7,138 nucleotides of DNA from UBA2979 sp963694535 (lineage in GTDB: Bacteria; Chloroflexota; Dehalococcoidia; UBA2979), in the NCBI GenBank assembly GCA_963694535.1, contig CAVODE010000087.1, positions 1 to 7,138 on the forward strand, read 5' to 3'. Positions 6,095 to 7,138 of the stretch are shown one piece after another; within the stretch, counting starts at the first letter, position 1; each line of letters begins with the position of its first letter. Below the pieces are notes generated by a model. It did no database searches and was not told where the DNA came from. It worked only from the letters and a program-made list of their open reading frames with translations. The position numbers and the translations under genes were made by a program.

Positions 6095-6991
6095 TTAACG
6101 ATTTAACATTGATGCCGCTTGTGCCTGACTGGCTGCGTGATAAGAAGACCGTACCAGTGGTCCTGACTCCACGTGACGAAACCCGATATCGTACCCAAAT
6201 TTCTTGAAGTTTTCAAATTCTTGCGGCGCGACAAATCTAGAGATTGGCACGTGCTTTGGGGTGGGCTGTAAATATTGGCCAATTGTTAGTAATTCAACTC
6301 CTGAATCCCTGAGATCTTTGATTGTTTCAAAAATTTCAGGAATTGTTTCACCGATCCCAACCATCAATCCGCTCTTTATCGGAATTGTCTTGTTGTACCG
6401 TTTAGACCGCCTAAATAGATTTAGGGCAAGGGAGTAATTGCCTTTTGGTCTTAACTGGGGGTAGAGCCTTTCAACGGTCTCTATATTGTGGTTTAAGACA
6501 GCTGGTTTCGCATTGAGAACTTCATGTAGGGCTGATAAGTTTCCTTGGAAATCAGGAATCAGTATTTCGACCATGCAAGATGGATTTAGATGTCTGATCG
6601 AGCGGATACATGCAGCAAATACCGATGCCCCGCCGTCGCTCAGATCATCTCTATCAACCGACGTGAGAACGACATAGTCTAGGCCCAGTTTTTTTACTGC
6701 TTTACTGAGTCTTACCGGTTCGAGTGGATCGACGGAGTCAGGGCGACCTGAATTTACAGCACAGTACCGGCAGGCACGTGTACATGTGTCGCCTAAAATC
6801 ATAAAAGTCGCAGTACCTGAGTTGAAACATTCTCCAATATTTGGGCAATGTGCCTCTTCACACACGGTACTTAAATTGTGTTCCCGAACTAGATTTCGCA
6901 CTAGAGTGAATCGTTCTCCAGTTGGGAATTTGGCTTTGAACCAGACAGGTTTTTTTTGATGGACTGGGCGAGAGGCTGCATTTGAGCGCAT
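6095..6991 (-). CDS. lipA: Lipoyl synthase
   Basis: 298-residue radical SAM enzyme that inserts two sulfur atoms into octanoyl groups bound to lipoyl domains of 2-oxoacid dehydrogenases and the glycine cleavage H protein. The auxiliary iron-sulfur cluster ligands are Cys44, Cys49 and Cys55 in CEEAHCPNIGEC; the radical SAM motif is Cys70-x3-Cys74-x2-Cys77 (CTRACRYC). Family hallmarks follow: TSVDRDDLSDGG (111-121), 'VLNHNIETV' (165-173), 'KSGLMVGIGET' (206-216), 'IGQYLQPT' (237-244) and the C-terminal RSSYHA (281-286), containing the serine ligand of the auxiliary cluster. The length is slightly short of E. coli LipA because of a brief N-terminus; nothing essential is missing. AAGGA stands 5 nt before the ATG, overlapping the stop of the upstream lipB, so the two are one operon. 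No clear terminator follows at 5889-6094. Confidence 0.98.
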   Translation of the reverse strand: MRSNAASRPVHQKKPVWFKAKFPTGERFTLVRNLVREHNLSTVCEEAHCPNIGECFNSGTATFMILGDTCTRACRYCAVNSGRPDSVDPLEPVRLSKAVKKLGLDYVVLTSVDRDDLSDGGASVFAACIRSIRHLNPSCMVEILIPDFQGNLSALHEVLNAKPAVLNHNIETVERLYPQLRPKGNYSLALNLFRRSKRYNKTIPIKSGLMVGIGETIPEIFETIKDLRDSGVELLTIGQYLQPTPKHVPISRFVAPQEFENFKKFGYDIGFRHVESGPLVRSSYHAASQAQAASMLNR

Positions 6992-6996
6992 AGCAA

Positions 6997-7001
6997 TCCT
7001 T
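6997..7001 (-). promoter_or_regulatory. Ribosome binding site of lipA
   Basis: AAGGA, 5 nt before ATG 6991, partly inside the TAA stop codon of lipB (7003-7001). This arrangement suggests translational coupling of lipB and lipA. Confidence 0.7.
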
Positions 7002-7138
7002 TATGAATGACCCGCTGTTTCAAGAGGCGAGCGGCGAACACCAAAATAGCTGCAGAGTTTGGTCGCTAGGCATTCAATAAGTTCATCAAACTCCACTTTA
7101 AGACCTAATGTTTCAGTTGATGTCACGCCATAATTTCG
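7001..7138 (-). CDS. lipB: Octanoyltransferase, C-terminal fragment (cut by window)
   Basis: Only the last 45 residues are inside the window: RNYGVTSTETLG at the start and ending VRRSPLETAGHS before TAA. LipB transfers octanoate from acyl carrier protein to lipoyl domains, the step before LipA. 'YGVTS' matches the segment that follows the catalytic PCGI motif in the family; that cysteine lies outside the window. The position immediately before lipA, with a 9-bp gap, fits the common lipB-lipA order. The short length makes the homology call moderate on its own, but the context raises it. Confidence 0.85.
   Translation of the reverse strand, partial: RNYGVTSTETLGLKVEFDELIECLATKLCSYFGVRRSPLETAGHS

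Overview
The window looks like chromosomal DNA of an uncultured, probably marine, diderm bacterium. The clues are two lipoproteins with a classical lipobox, a lipB-lipA pair, and a UGSC-family selenoprotein, a family best known from marine metagenomes. I cannot assign a phylum from the sequence, and no selenocysteine machinery (selA, selB, selC, selD) lies in the window.

Left part (1-3087, + strand). Two predicted lipoproteins start with the same 116 bp (1-116 and 1540-1655). This stretch encodes an identical signal peptide, lipobox Cys17 and the beginning of an ATQ-rich linker. They then carry unrelated bodies. The first has a domain resembling a degenerate LytM/M23 fold, and the second is a serine beta-lactamase/penicillin-binding-protein-like hydrolase. 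Between them (1207-1542) lies no intact gene but a decayed antisense copy of the 3' part of the selenoprotein gene found further right. That remnant carries a nonsense codon, a 174-bp deletion between short direct repeats, and a roughly 47-bp micro-inversion.

Middle (3127-5281, - strand). This is a two-gene unit. The upstream gene encodes a 530-residue thioredoxin-like protein fused to a large conserved domain of unknown function. It is followed after 25 bp by a 178-residue selenoprotein. The selenoprotein gene contains an in-frame TGA exactly at the U of a U-G-S-C motif, and a SECIS-like hairpin lies 19 nt downstream of it. Read with a standard stop at this TGA, the gene would be split into two meaningless pieces. 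The two products are probably redox partners (inference).

Right part (5346-7138, - strand). A 180-residue single-pass membrane protein of unknown function (5346-5888) is followed by a 206-bp gap (5889-6094) in which I see no gene and no convincing signal. Then comes lipA (lipoyl synthase), preceded in its operon by the 3' end of lipB (octanoyltransferase), which is cut by the window edge.

The region from 1 to 3681 reads as a repeated module, '+ strand ATQ lipoprotein facing a - strand UGSC gene', present once in decayed and once in intact form. Since the shared sequence already runs at base 1, a further copy of the UGSC gene or remnant may lie just left of the window.
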